DNA of 64,000 nt from Marinicauda algicola (GTDB lineage: Bacteria > Pseudomonadota > Alphaproteobacteria > Caulobacterales > Maricaulaceae), in assembly GCF_017161425.1 (NCBI RefSeq), contig NZ_CP071057.1:1488001-1552000 (forward strand), written 5' to 3'. The stretch's first letter is position 1; the number at the start of each line of letters is the position of its first letter. Positions 1 to 8,575 of the stretch are shown one piece after another. Both the position numbers and the translations under genes were made by a program. Under the pieces are notes generated by a model, which was not told the DNA's origin, made no database searches, and saw only the letters and a program-made list of their open reading frames with translations.

Positions 1-231
1 CACGAGATCACGCGCACCGAGGCGGGCTATGAGGCCGCGGGCGAGCTGACGATCAAGGGGCATACGAGCGAGATCACCTTGCCCTTCACCCTGGAAATCT
101 CCGACGGGCGTGCGGTCGCCGACGGGCGTTTCACCATCGACCGCACGACCTTCGATGTCGGCTCCGGCTGGGGGGAGGTCGACGAGCAGGTCACGGTGAT
201 CGTGCACATCGAGGCCGACGCGGCCGGCTAG
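1..231 (+). CDS. YceI family protein, C-terminal part
   Basis: The gene runs in from outside the window, so only its last 76 codons are seen, ending in TAG at 229-231. The translated fragment contains GELTIKGHTSEITLPFTL followed by a second strand pair around RTTFDVGSGWG, the pattern of the C-terminal half of the YceI/lipocalin-like beta barrel. YceI proteins are periplasmic and bind isoprenoid-type lipids; the signal peptide expected for that location would lie upstream of the window. The next gene, tsaC, starts 42 bases downstream on the same strand. Confidence 0.85.
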   Translation, partial: HEITRTEAGYEAAGELTIKGHTSEITLPFTLEISDGRAVADGRFTIDRTTFDVGSGWGEVDEQVTVIVHIEADAAG

Positions 232-272
232 GACGCGTTGCCTCCCTCGCTCCTGCCGCGTAGAGAGCGGCC

Positions 273-1226
273 ATGACCGCAGATGTCCTCGACGCCGCCG
301 ATCCCGCCGCGCTCGACCGCGCCGCAGACCTGCTGCGCGCCGGAGATCTCGTCGCCGTGCCGACCGAGACGGTCTACGGCCTCGCCGCCGATGCTACCGA
401 CAGCGCGGCCGTCGCGCGCATCTACGAGGCCAAGGGCCGGCCGCGCTTCAACCCGCTCATCGCCCACGTGGACGGGCTGGAGCGCGCCGAGCGGCTCGTC
501 GAGCTCTCGCCGCTCGCCCGCCGCCTCGCGCAGGCGTTCTGGCCCGGCCCGCTGACGATCGTCGCGCCGGTGAAGCCCGACGCCGGCATCAGCGATCTCG
601 TCACCGCCGGGCTCGACACGCTCGCGGTGCGCTGGCCCGACGCTCCGGCCATGACGGGCCTCGTCGCGCGCCTCGACCGACCGCTCGCGGCGCCGAGCGC
701 GAATCGCTCCGGCGAGGTCAGCCCCACCACGGCCGCCCATGTCGCCGAGGGCCTCGGGCAGGCAGTGGCCCTGATCCTGGATGCCGGCCCGTGCCGGGTC
801 GGGCTGGAAAGCACGATCGTCGCGGTGGAGGGCGAGCGCGCGGCGCTGCTGCGTCCCGGCGGCATCGCCCGGGCCGATATCGAGGCGATCGCGGGCAGGC
901 TCGAGGCCCCGGCCTCGATCCCCGGCGCGCCGCGTTCGCCCGGCCAGCTCGCCAGCCATTACGCCCCGAAGGCGAAACTGCGCCTGAATGCGCTGCGTCC
1001 CGAGCCCGGCGAGGGCTATCTCGCGTTCGGCCCCGATGCGCCCGATCACGAAACCGTGATCAATCTCTCCCCGAGCGGCGATCTCGCGGAGGCGGCGGCG
1101 CGACTCTTCGCCGCCTTGCGCGCGCTCGATGCAAGGGTGGACCGCATCGCCGCAGCCCCGATCCCCGATACCGGCCTCGGAGAGGCAATAAATGACAGGT
1201 TGCGTCGCGCCGCAGCTGGCAAGTAA
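273..1226 (+). CDS. tsaC: L-threonylcarbamoyladenylate synthase (Sua5/YrdC type)
   Basis: Makes threonylcarbamoyl-AMP from threonine, bicarbonate and ATP, the first step of the t6A37 modification of ANN-decoding tRNAs, in the cytoplasm. At 317 residues it is the long Sua5 form: a YrdC domain (about residues 15-200) followed by a linker and a C-terminal Sua5 domain. Visible signatures are VPTETVYGLAADAT at 29-42, the basic KGRPRFNPL stretch at 54-62 and the nucleotide-binding APSANRSGEVSPT segment near 145. The stop lies about 70 bases before the next gene, with no obvious terminator. Confidence 0.95.
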   Translation: MTADVLDAADPAALDRAADLLRAGDLVAVPTETVYGLAADATDSAAVARIYEAKGRPRFNPLIAHVDGLERAERLVELSPLARRLAQAFWPGPLTIVAPVKPDAGISDLVTAGLDTLAVRWPDAPAMTGLVARLDRPLAAPSANRSGEVSPTTAAHVAEGLGQAVALILDAGPCRVGLESTIVAVEGERAALLRPGGIARADIEAIAGRLEAPASIPGAPRSPGQLASHYAPKAKLRLNALRPEPGEGYLAFGPDAPDHETVINLSPSGDLAEAAARLFAALRALDARVDRIAAAPIPDTGLGEAINDRLRRAAAGK

Positions 1227-1295
1227 TGGAAATATTACATTTCCGGCCTATATCTCGTTTCATGAGAGATTGATCACTACCTGAGGTAAAATCCC

Positions 1296-1619
1296 ATGAA
1301 GGACGGTCTCTACATCGCGCATTTCCGGACCCCGCTCGACGAGGGGGCCGGCGTGATCGTGATCTCGGCCGGGCGCGTGCTCGGCGGGGATAGCGGGATG
1401 TATTACTCCGGCCATGTCTCGGGCGAGGACGACCGCATCGCGGTGGAAATGACCGTGCGCAAGCACAACGAGACCGCCCAGTCGGTATTCGGCGATTTCG
1501 AGACGTTCAAGCTCACCCTCACGGGCCGGGAACGGGCGGGCATCTACGAGTTCCAGGGCCGGGCCGACGCCGCCCCGTCGATGAAGTTCACCGCGACGCT
1601 GGAGCCGGCCGAACTCTGA
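1296..1619 (+). CDS. GrlR-like small protein
   Basis: A 107-residue protein that opens MKDGLYIAHFRTPL and continues with GAGVIVISAGRVLGGDSGMYYSG, the layout of the small beta-barrel GrlR family. GrlR itself is the anti-activator of the enteropathogenic E. coli LEE type III secretion island, but relatives occur widely in alphaproteobacteria with no such island, and their role is not established. A TGAGGTAA ribosome-binding site at 1282-1289 supports this start. No type III secretion gene is visible in the window, so regulation of secretion cannot be inferred. Confidence 0.75.
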   Translation: MKDGLYIAHFRTPLDEGAGVIVISAGRVLGGDSGMYYSGHVSGEDDRIAVEMTVRKHNETAQSVFGDFETFKLTLTGRERAGIYEFQGRADAAPSMKFTATLEPAEL

Positions 1620-1658
1620 CCCCTGTTCATCGGCGCCGGGCGCGCTAAGACTGAGGCC

Positions 1659-3068
1659 ATGACCCAGGCCATCGATCTACTCGCCCCGCTCACCCATACG
1701 CTCGACGCGAAGGCCTTCTCGACCGATCCCGGCGAGATCGGCCCGCATGCCCGCGACTGGCGCGGCCAGATCGCCGGCTCGGCACCGGTGCTGTTCAAGC
1801 CCTCCACGCTGGAGGAGGTCAAGCGCATCGTCACCTATTGCAACGAGCGCTCCATCGCGCTGCTGCCTCAGGGCGGCAATACGGGGCTGGTGGGCGGTTC
1901 CACCCCGCAGGGCGAGGCCCTGATCTCGCTGAAGCGCATGAACCGGATCACGAAGCTCGACCCGGAGAACGATTCCATCACGGTGGAGGCGGGCACCATC
2001 CTGACGACCGTGCAGGAGGCGGCCGCCGAGGCCGGCCGGCTCTTTCCGCTCTCGCTCGGCTCGGAGGGCTCGGCGATGATCGGCGGACTGATCTCCACCA
2101 ATGCCGGCGGCGTCCACGTCCTGCGCTACGGCATGATGCGCGATCTCGTGCTCGGCCTCGAAGTCGTGCTGCCCGACGGTCGGGTGATCTGCGACCTGGC
2201 CGGGCTGAGGAAGAACAATACCGGTTACGATCTCAAGCAGCTCTTCATCGGCGCGGAAGGCACGCTCGGCGTGATCACGGCTGCGACGCTGAAGCTCTTT
2301 GCCCGACCGGCTTCGCGCGCGGTCGCGATCGCGGCGGTGGACAGCCCGAGCGCGGCGGTCTCGCTGCTCTCGCTCGTCAAGGAGAGGACGGGCGGATCGG
2401 TCGCCGCCTTCGAGCTGATGGCGAAGAGCGCCATCGACTTCGCACTCGAACACGTGCCGGACCTGCGCCAGCCGCTCGCCGACCCCACGCCCTGGAGCGT
2501 CCTCGTGGAGGTGACGTCCGGCGAGCGCGACCGCGCGGAGGTGCTGATGGAAAGCGCGCTGGAAGCCGCGTTCGAGGCCGGGCTCGTGCGCGATGGCGCG
2601 ATCGCGCAGTCGCAAGCCCAGGCCGAGGAGTTCTGGCGCCTGCGCGAGAGCATTCCCGAAGGCGAGAAGGCCCACGGCAAGGCGGCCAAGCACGACGTCT
2701 CGGTGCCGGTCTCCCAAATGGCCGCCTTCATGGAAGAGGCGACATCCAGGGCCGAGGCCCTGGTGGAAGGCTCGATGGTCGTCGCCTTCGGACATGTCGG
2801 GGACGGCAATGTCCACTTCAATCTCGCCCGGAGGCAGGCCGGCGCGGGCCAGGACTTCCTCGAGCGCGCGCGTCCGGCGACGAAGCTGATCTACGACCTC
2901 GTCGACAAGTATGGCGGCTCGATCTCGGCCGAGCACGGCATTGGCATCCTGAAACAGGCCGAGCTGGCCGCGCGCAAGCCGGTCGAGGTCGCCCTGATGC
3001 GCGAGATCAAGCGCGCGATCGACCCGAACGGGATCATGAACCCGCGCGTGCTGCTGCCCGCGGATTAG
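1659..3068 (+). CDS. FAD-linked 2-hydroxyacid oxidase/dehydrogenase
   Basis: A 469-residue flavoprotein of the GlcD / D-2-hydroxyglutarate dehydrogenase / D-lactate dehydrogenase group. The N-terminal half is a PCMH-type FAD-binding domain: LLPQGGNTGLVGGSTPQGEA near residue 70 and a long GSAMIGGLISTNAGG segment near 137. The C-terminal FAD-linked oxidase domain carries the HVGDGNVHFN metal-binding motif and the terminal SISAEHGIG motif. It oxidises a D-2-hydroxyacid to the 2-oxoacid and passes electrons to an acceptor. The exact substrate (hydroxyglutarate, lactate or glycolate) cannot be read from the sequence. Confidence 0.9.
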   Translation: MTQAIDLLAPLTHTLDAKAFSTDPGEIGPHARDWRGQIAGSAPVLFKPSTLEEVKRIVTYCNERSIALLPQGGNTGLVGGSTPQGEALISLKRMNRITKLDPENDSITVEAGTILTTVQEAAAEAGRLFPLSLGSEGSAMIGGLISTNAGGVHVLRYGMMRDLVLGLEVVLPDGRVICDLAGLRKNNTGYDLKQLFIGAEGTLGVITAATLKLFARPASRAVAIAAVDSPSAAVSLLSLVKERTGGSVAAFELMAKSAIDFALEHVPDLRQPLADPTPWSVLVEVTSGERDRAEVLMESALEAAFEAGLVRDGAIAQSQAQAEEFWRLRESIPEGEKAHGKAAKHDVSVPVSQMAAFMEEATSRAEALVEGSMVVAFGHVGDGNVHFNLARRQAGAGQDFLERARPATKLIYDLVDKYGGSISAEHGIGILKQAELAARKPVEVALMREIKRAIDPNGIMNPRVLLPAD

Positions 3069-3129
3069 GCCCCGCCCGGCCGGACCCAGCGCGGACCGGG
3101 TTGCCGGCCCGCGGCGGCCTCCCTCGCTC

Positions 3130-4347
3130 CTATCCCTCGTTCAGCCAGCGCTTCATTTCCAGCCGCGCGATGGTGCGCTCGTGCACCTCGTCGGGACCGT
3201 CCGCGAGGCGCAGCGTGCGGATGCCGGCATAGGTATAGGCAAGCGGGGTATCGGCACTCACCCCGGCCCCGCCATGGGCCTGGATGGCGTCGTCGATGAC
3301 CGAGAGGGCCATGTTCGGGGCGGCCACCTTGATCATGGCGATCTCGCCGCGTGCGGCCTTGTTGCCGACCGTGTCCATCATCCAGGCGGCCTTCAGGGTC
3401 AGCAGGCGCGACTGCTCGATATCGATGCGGGCGCGCGCGATGCGGTGCTCCCAGATGGAGTGCTTGATGACCGGCTTGCCGAAGGCCTCCCGGCTCATCA
3501 GGCGCTTGACCATGAGTTCGAGTGCGCGCTCGGCCGCACCGATCGTCCTCATGCAGTGATGGATGCGGCCCGGCCCGAGGCGGCCCTGGGCGATCTCGAA
3601 GCCGCGCCCCTCGCCGAGCAACATGTTGCTCGCCGGGACCCGCACGTTATCGAGCACGATCTCCATGTGCCCGTGCGGGGCGTCGTCATAGCCGAACACG
3701 GGAAGATGGCGCACGATCCTGATCCCGTCCGCATCGGCCGGGACGAGGATCATGGACTGCTGTCGATAGGTCTCCGCGTCCGGATCGGACTTGCCCATCA
3801 CGATATAGACCGCGCAGCGCGGGTCGCCGGCGCCCGAGCTCCACCACTTGCGCCCGTTGATGACGTACTCGTCGCCCTCGCGCTTGATCGAGCACTCGAT
3901 ATTGGTGGCGTCGGAGGATGCCACGGCCGGTTCGGTCATCAGGAAGGCGGAGCGAATCCTGCCGTCGAGCAGCGGGCGCAGCCACGTGTCCTGCTGCTCC
4001 TTGGTGCCGTAGCGGGCGAGCACTTCCATGTTGCCGGTGTCGGGCGCGGAGCAGTTGAAGACCTCGCTGGCCCAGCCGACCCGGCCCATCTCCTCGGCGA
4101 GCGGGGCGTAGTCGGCGTTCGACAGTCCGGCGCCCTCCTCGGAGTCCGGCAGGAAGAGGTTCCACAGCCCCTCGGCCTTCGCCTTCTCCTTCAGCTCCTC
4201 GATGACCGGCACGACCTGCCAGCGATTCCCGCCCATGGCGGCGAGCTGCTCGGCATAGGTCTTCTCGTTGGGATAGACATAGGCGTCCATGAAGGCGCGC
4301 ACGCGCTTCAGATACTCCTTGCACGTATCGGAATACTCGAAATTCAT
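3130..4347 (-). CDS. Acyl-CoA dehydrogenase family protein
   Basis: A 405-residue flavoenzyme expected to introduce a trans-2,3 double bond into an acyl-CoA and pass electrons to ETF. The N-terminal helical domain is followed by the middle beta domain with [15 protein letters not shown] and [14 protein letters not shown], and a C-terminal helical domain with the substrate/FAD signature [16 protein letters not shown] and [16 protein letters not shown]. The lone Asp/Glu cluster near GPDEVH resembles the ACAD10/11-like group of bacterial enzymes rather than short-chain MCAD, so the chain length handled is uncertain. It is convergent with the flavoprotein gene to its left and divergent from the exporter gene to its right. 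Confidence 0.92.
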   Translation of the reverse strand: MNFEYSDTCKEYLKRVRAFMDAYVYPNEKTYAEQLAAMGGNRWQVVPVIEELKEKAKAEGLWNLFLPDSEEGAGLSNADYAPLAEEMGRVGWASEVFNCSAPDTGNMEVLARYGTKEQQDTWLRPLLDGRIRSAFLMTEPAVASSDATNIECSIKREGDEYVINGRKWWSSGAGDPRCAVYIVMGKSDPDAETYRQQSMILVPADADGIRIVRHLPVFGYDDAPHGHMEIVLDNVRVPASNMLLGEGRGFEIAQGRLGPGRIHHCMRTIGAAERALELMVKRLMSREAFGKPVIKHSIWEHRIARARIDIEQSRLLTLKAAWMMDTVGNKAARGEIAMIKVAAPNMALSVIDDAIQAHGGAGVSADTPLAYTYAGIRTLRLADGPDEVHERTIARLEMKRWLNEG

Positions 4348-4445
4348 GGATGTCCTCCCGCTTCATGGCTGAGCTCCGCGCCGGACGGGCGGAGTTTCGA
4401 TTTGCCGCTATCATGGCACGGGACACAGGTGATTCCACCCGCGAC

Positions 4446-5177
4446 ATGACCGCACTCATCATTCTTCTCGCCACGATCGCCACGGCCATGCTGTCGGCCG
4501 TGTTCGGCATGGCCGGCGGGCTCATCCTGATGGGCGTGCTCGCCGCCCTCCTCCCGGTCGCGAGCGCCATGGTCGTGCACGGCGCCGTGCAGAGCGTGTC
4601 CAATGGCTGGCGCGCGGTGCTGCTCTGGCGCTTCCTGCTGTGGCGGACGCTGGCCTGGTACGCGCTCGGCTCGATCCTCGCCGCCGCGGCGCTGGCCAGC
4701 GTCTCCCTCGTGCTGCCGCGCGCCTGGCTGTTCATCGTTCTGGGCCTGGTGCCGGCGATCGTGTGGGTCCCGAAGGCCTGGCTGCATCTCGATTTCACGC
4801 GGGCAAGCCATGCCGCGCTCAGCGGGCTGCTGGTCACCGGGCTCAACGTGGTCGCGGGCGTCGCCGGTCCGCTGCTCGACGTGTTCGCGCAGAACGTCGA
4901 AGCCGACCGGCGCGCGATCGTGGCGACCAAGGCCGCCACCCAGGTCGCCGCGCACGCGGTGAAGATCGCCTACTATCTGCCGCTCGTGCTCGCCGGGGAC
5001 GGGCTCGCGATCTCCTGGTGGGTGCTCGCCGCGGCGGTCCCGCTCTCGGTGATCGGCACCACGGCGGGCTCGCGCGTGCTCGACGCGATGAGCGATGTGA
5101 CCTTCCGCAACTGGACGAAACGCATCGTGACGGTGATCGGCGCGGTCTATGTGCTACGCGGTGTGCTGCTTCTCTAG
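4446..5177 (+). CDS. TauE/SafE-family membrane exporter
   Basis: A polytopic inner-membrane protein of about 243 residues with roughly seven to eight hydrophobic segments, beginning MTALIILLATIATAMLSAVFGMAGG. That first helix with its G-rich turn is typical of the TauE/SafE (DUF81) family, proposed to export sulfite, sulfoacetate or related small anions. An in-frame ATG at 4413 and another at 4350 are possible, but the upstream residues are charged and unlike the family, so I place the start at 4446. The substrate is unknown. The stop at 5177 is 10 bases ahead of the next start. Confidence 0.8.
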   Translation: MTALIILLATIATAMLSAVFGMAGGLILMGVLAALLPVASAMVVHGAVQSVSNGWRAVLLWRFLLWRTLAWYALGSILAAAALASVSLVLPRAWLFIVLGLVPAIVWVPKAWLHLDFTRASHAALSGLLVTGLNVVAGVAGPLLDVFAQNVEADRRAIVATKAATQVAAHAVKIAYYLPLVLAGDGLAISWWVLAAAVPLSVIGTTAGSRVLDAMSDVTFRNWTKRIVTVIGAVYVLRGVLLL

Positions 5178-5187
5178 GAGCCGCACC

Positions 5188-5784
5188 ATGAACCTCGCCC
5201 CCCGCCTCATCGAAAACGAATTCGTCCGCCTCGAACCCCTCGACGCGCGTCACCGCGAGGCGCTGCGCCCGCTCGCCGACGACAAGAGCCTGTGGACCCA
5301 GAGCGTGATGCGCGCCGACGGGCGGTATTTCGACGCCTGGTTCGAGGCGATGCTCGGCGCCCACGAGAGCGGCGCGCAGATCAGCCACGCGGTGTTCGAC
5401 AAGCTGTCGGGGGGCTTTGCCGGCCACACGGCCTATCTCGCGATCCAGCCCGCCCATGCGCGCGTCGAGATCGGCTGGACCTGGTACGCCGCGAAATTCC
5501 ACCGCACCCACGTCAACCCGGCCTGCAAGCACCTCCTGATGGAGAATGCCTTCGGCGCCGGCGCCGAGCGCGTCGAGCTGAAGACCGGCTCGCAAAACCT
5601 CAGGAGCCAGGGCGCGATGACCAAGATGGGCGCGACGCGCGAGGGCGTGCTGCGTTCCCACACCCTCACCTGGACGGGCGAGCGGCGCGACACGGTGTAT
5701 TTCTCCGTGCTGGAGCGCGAATGGCCCTATGTGAAGGCCGGGCTGGAAACGCGCCTGTCGCGCGTGGCGATGCCGTGCACATAG
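5188..5784 (+). CDS. GNAT family N-acetyltransferase (RimJ-like)
   Basis: A 198-residue acetyltransferase that would transfer acetyl from acetyl-CoA to an amine. It starts MNLAPRLIENEFVRLEPLDARH, the usual opening of the RimJ/RimL-like Acetyltransf_3 group, and carries VEIGWTWYAAKFHRTHVN and the acetyl-CoA-binding turn SQNLRSQGAMTKMGA. An AGGAG ribosome-binding site at 5176-5180 selects the ATG at 5188 over an in-frame ATG at 5149 that would overlap the exporter gene. Its end overlaps the next acetyltransferase by 10 bases, suggesting translational coupling. Confidence 0.88.
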   Translation: MNLAPRLIENEFVRLEPLDARHREALRPLADDKSLWTQSVMRADGRYFDAWFEAMLGAHESGAQISHAVFDKLSGGFAGHTAYLAIQPAHARVEIGWTWYAAKFHRTHVNPACKHLLMENAFGAGAERVELKTGSQNLRSQGAMTKMGATREGVLRSHTLTWTGERRDTVYFSVLEREWPYVKAGLETRLSRVAMPCT

Positions 5785-6233
5785 GTCTCGACGATCCGCT
5801 GAAGCCCGATGTGGCCGGCCTTCTGGAGGCCCATGGCCGGTTCACCGCCGAACACTCGCCGCCGGGCACGTGCCATCGCCTGGACGCGCACGGCCTCGCC
5901 CGGCCCGAAATCACCTTCTGGACCGCCCGCGACGAGACGGGCGCGGTGCTGGGCTGCATCGCGCTGAAGGCGCTCGGCGAGGGACGCGGCGAGATCAAGT
6001 CGATGCACGTGGCGGCCGATCGGCGCGGCAAGGGCGTGGCCCGCGCGCTCGTTCAGGCCGTCATCGAGGAGGCACGCGGTCGCGGCTATACATGGCTCGG
6101 CCTGGAGACCGGACGCTCGGACGGGTTCGCGCCCTCGCGCGCGCTCTATGCGCGGATGGGATTTGAACCCTGCCCGCCGTTCGGCGATTACCTTCCCGAG
6201 ACGTTCAGCTATTGCATGAGCCGGACGCTGTAA
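5775..6233 (+). CDS. GNAT family N-acetyltransferase
   Basis: A 152-residue single-domain GNAT enzyme, opening HIGLDDPLKPDVAGLLEAH after a GTG start at 5775 that lies inside the last codons of the preceding gene. The core acetyl-CoA motif is clear: IKSMHVAADRRGKGVARAL, followed by LGLETGRSDGFAPSRALYA and GFEPCPPFGDY, which is close to the putative acetyltransferases of the YsnE/PhnO type. An in-frame upstream extension is possible on paper but would be antisense-like in composition and fully overlap the previous gene, so I reject it. Substrate unknown. Confidence 0.85.
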   Translation: MHIGLDDPLKPDVAGLLEAHGRFTAEHSPPGTCHRLDAHGLARPEITFWTARDETGAVLGCIALKALGEGRGEIKSMHVAADRRGKGVARALVQAVIEEARGRGYTWLGLETGRSDGFAPSRALYARMGFEPCPPFGDYLPETFSYCMSRTL

Positions 6234-6273
6234 CGCTTCACCCGCCCCCCGGCCCGCTGCTAGCCTTCATCCC

Positions 6274-6471
6274 ATGATGCGTATCGAGATCAGACGCGAG
6301 GATACCGGCTGCCTCGGCGGCGGCTGTCTCGGCGTGGTCGCGCTCGCCGGCTGGATCACCGCCATCGTGCGCGACGCGATGATGCTGAAATGGCTCTGGC
6401 TGATCCTCGACCTCCTCCTGCCGCCGCTCGGGGCGCTGAGGGGAATCTTCATGTGGTTCGGGTGGGCGTGA
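6274..6471 (+). CDS. Small hydrophobic protein
   Basis: A 65-residue predicted protein with a charged start (RIEIRRED), a glycine/cysteine-rich stretch and two hydrophobic segments (about 18-32 and 38-58), so probably a small membrane protein. I do not recognise the family and see no strong ribosome-binding site. It fits between two genes without overlap. It could be spurious; the balance of a clear amphipathic-plus-hydrophobic pattern and clean spacing makes it somewhat more likely real. Confidence 0.45.
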   Translation: MMRIEIRREDTGCLGGGCLGVVALAGWITAIVRDAMMLKWLWLILDLLLPPLGALRGIFMWFGWA

Positions 6472-6504
6472 GCAGCGCCTCCTCCCGCGTCGGACAGGGA
6501 GAAT

Positions 6505-6972
6505 CTAGCGTTTCCGCCGCGCCCGGAAGAACTCCCGCAGCAGCGCCGCACTCTCCTGCGCCAGCACGCCGCCCGTGACCTGCGGGCGCCAGTGGCAGGT
6601 CTTCTGCTCGAAGAAGCGCGGGCCGTGCTCGACCGCGCCGCCCTTCTCGTCGCTCGCGCCATAGACCAGGCGGGCGATGCGGGCATGGCTGATCGCGCCG
6701 GCGCACATGGCGCAGGGCTCCAGCGTGACGAAGAGTTCGAGGCCGGTGAGGCGGTAGTTCTCCAGCCGGCGCGCGGCGTGGCGCAGGGCGAGGATTTCCG
6801 CATGCGCGCTCGGATCGTGACCGGCGATCGGCGCGTTGGCGCCTTCGGCGAGGATCGTGTCCGTGGCCGGATCGACGATCACCGCCCCGACCGGGGCCTC
6901 GCCGGCTTCGGCCGCGGCTTGCGCGAGGGCAAGCGCGCGGCGCATATAGCGCTCGTCGCGTTCGGTGTTCAT
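6505..6972 (-). CDS. tadA: tRNA adenosine(34) deaminase
   Basis: A 155-residue zinc deaminase that converts A34 to inosine in the anticodon of tRNA-Arg(ACG), essential for decoding CGN codons. The catalytic HAE motif is present in PSAHAEILALRHAA and the zinc-binding PCxxC in TLEPCAMCAGAISHARI. The ATG at 6972 gives the family's usual start (NTERDERYMRRALALA); the in-frame start 30 bases further upstream adds residues not seen in relatives. The gene is divergent from the pseudouridine synthase gene, with only about 39 bases between starts. Confidence 0.95.
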   Translation of the reverse strand: MNTERDERYMRRALALAQAAAEAGEAPVGAVIVDPATDTILAEGANAPIAGHDPSAHAEILALRHAARRLENYRLTGLELFVTLEPCAMCAGAISHARIARLVYGASDEKGGAVEHGPRFFEQKTCHWRPQVTGGVLAQESAALLREFFRARRKR

Positions 6973-7011
6973 GACCCGAGCGCTTAGCCGCGAACCGGAC
7001 AATCCTCAAGC

Positions 7012-8037
7012 ATGACCGAGAATTCCAACAGCGAGACCGAGGGCGAACGCATCGCCAAGTATCTCGCCCATGCCGGCATCGCCTCGCGCCGCGAGGCGGA
7101 AAAGCTGATCGAGGCCGGGCGCGTGGCGGTCAACGGCAAGACGCTGAAAACCCCCGCCTTCAAGGTGACGCCGGGCGACGAGATCACGCTCGACGGCGAA
7201 CCGGTGGCGGGCCGCCCCCCGACCCGGCTGTGGCGCCATCACAAGCCGGAAGGCCGGCTGACCACCCACAAGGACCCGGAAGGGCGCGAGACGGTGTTCG
7301 AGCACCTGCCCAGGGAGATCGGCCGGGTGATCTCGATCGGCCGGCTCGACCTCAATTCCGAAGGCCTGCTGCTGCTGACCAATGACGGCGAACTCGCGCG
7401 CATCCTGGAACTGCCCGCCACCGGCTGGACGCGGCGCTACCGCGTGCGCGCCTTCGGCGACGTCACCGAGGCCCAGCTGGAAAAGCTGAAACACGGCACC
7501 ACGGTGGAGGGCGTGCAGTACGGTCCGATCGAGGCCACGATCGACCGGCGCACGGGGGCCAATATCTGGCTCACGCTCAGCCTGAAGGAAGGCAAGAACC
7601 GCGAGGTGAGGAAGGTGCTCGCCTCGCTCGGGCTTCAGGTGAACCGGCTGATGCGCCTGGCCTACGGGCCGTTCCAGCTCGGCGCGCTGGAGAAGGGCGA
7701 GACCGAGGAGATCAAGCTCTCGGTCCTGCGCGACCAGCTCGGCAAGCTCTACCCGCTCGATCCCGACGGCTATCCGGTCGGGTCCGGCCATGTGGCGGGC
7801 CCTGAAAAGACCGGCACGGCGAAGGCCAGGCCCAGGCCGGTGCGTCCCGGCGGGACGCGGCACGCCGCGCCGGGCCGGCCGCACAAGGCGCAGGCGGCCG
7901 GAGCGGGACCGAAGCGCACGGCCAAGCCGGGCCCGAGCGCCTCGCCCGGAAAGTCGAAGCCCGAACCCGCCCATCCGGGAAAGGGCGGACCCAGGACAGG
8001 ACCGAAACCGAATGCGAATCGTCGCCGGCGCCCATAA
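7012..8037 (+). CDS. rluB: 23S rRNA pseudouridine synthase, RluB type
   Basis: A pseudouridine synthase of the RsuA/RluB/RluE/RluF family acting on 23S rRNA. An S4 RNA-binding domain (about residues 12-60, IAKYLAHAGIASRREAEKLI) is followed by the catalytic domain with Asp113 in GRLDLNSEGLLLLTNDG and the KEGKNREVRKV motif. The enzyme core ends near residue 250; the remaining 90 residues are a basic, Pro/Gly/Lys/Arg-rich tail without clear fold. RluB rather than RsuA is chosen on length and tail, so the exact target uridine is an inference. The 3' end overlaps rsmD by 26 bases. Confidence 0.88.
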   Translation: MTENSNSETEGERIAKYLAHAGIASRREAEKLIEAGRVAVNGKTLKTPAFKVTPGDEITLDGEPVAGRPPTRLWRHHKPEGRLTTHKDPEGRETVFEHLPREIGRVISIGRLDLNSEGLLLLTNDGELARILELPATGWTRRYRVRAFGDVTEAQLEKLKHGTTVEGVQYGPIEATIDRRTGANIWLTLSLKEGKNREVRKVLASLGLQVNRLMRLAYGPFQLGALEKGETEEIKLSVLRDQLGKLYPLDPDGYPVGSGHVAGPEKTGTAKARPRPVRPGGTRHAAPGRPHKAQAAGAGPKRTAKPGPSASPGKSKPEPAHPGKGGPRTGPKPNANRRRRP

Positions 8038-8575
8038 GGGCCGGCCTCTGAGCGCACCGGCGGGCCGGACGACGCGTCCGACCTCGGACCGGGCGCGCGA
8101 GGCCATCTTCAACAAGCTCGCCCACGCGCCCTGGGGAGAGGGGGTGGCGGACAAGCGCGTCATCGACCTGTTCGCGGGATCGGGCGCGCTGGGCCTGGAG
8201 GCGATGAGCCGGGGCGCGGCCTTCTGCCTGTTCGTGGAAACCGACGCGGCCGCGCGCGGCGCGATCCGGGAGAATGTCGAGGCGCTGGGGCTCTACGGCA
8301 ATACCCGCATCCACCGGCGCGACGCGACGGCCCTGGGCGTCAAGCCGGCCGGGGTCGGCGCGCCCTTCGATCTGGTCTTCCTCGATCCGCCCTACGGCAA
8401 GGGGCTGGGCGAGAAGGCGCTCGCCAACCTCCTTGCCGGTGGCTGGGTGGCGCCGGACGCCCTGGCCGTGTTCGAGGTCGGCGAGAAAGAGGATCCGCAG
8501 GTGGACGGCTGGGCGCGCCTCGACGAGGGGCAATACGGCGCGGCGCGCGTGGTGTTCCTGAAACCGGAAGGCTAG
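8012..8575 (+). CDS. rsmD: 16S rRNA (guanine(966)-N(2))-methyltransferase
   Basis: A 187-residue SAM-dependent methyltransferase that methylates G966 of 16S rRNA. It opens MRIVAGAHKGRPLSAPAG, the usual RsmD start, then shows the SAM-binding motif VIDLFAGSGALGLEAMSRGA and the catalytic DPPYGKG loop. The start lies inside the end of the rluB gene in another frame, so the two rRNA-modification enzymes are probably translated from one message. Longer in-frame starts lie within rluB and add only Arg/Pro-rich residues. Confidence 0.95.
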   Translation: MRIVAGAHKGRPLSAPAGRTTRPTSDRAREAIFNKLAHAPWGEGVADKRVIDLFAGSGALGLEAMSRGAAFCLFVETDAAARGAIRENVEALGLYGNTRIHRRDATALGVKPAGVGAPFDLVFLDPPYGKGLGEKALANLLAGGWVAPDALAVFEVGEKEDPQVDGWARLDEGQYGAARVVFLKPEG

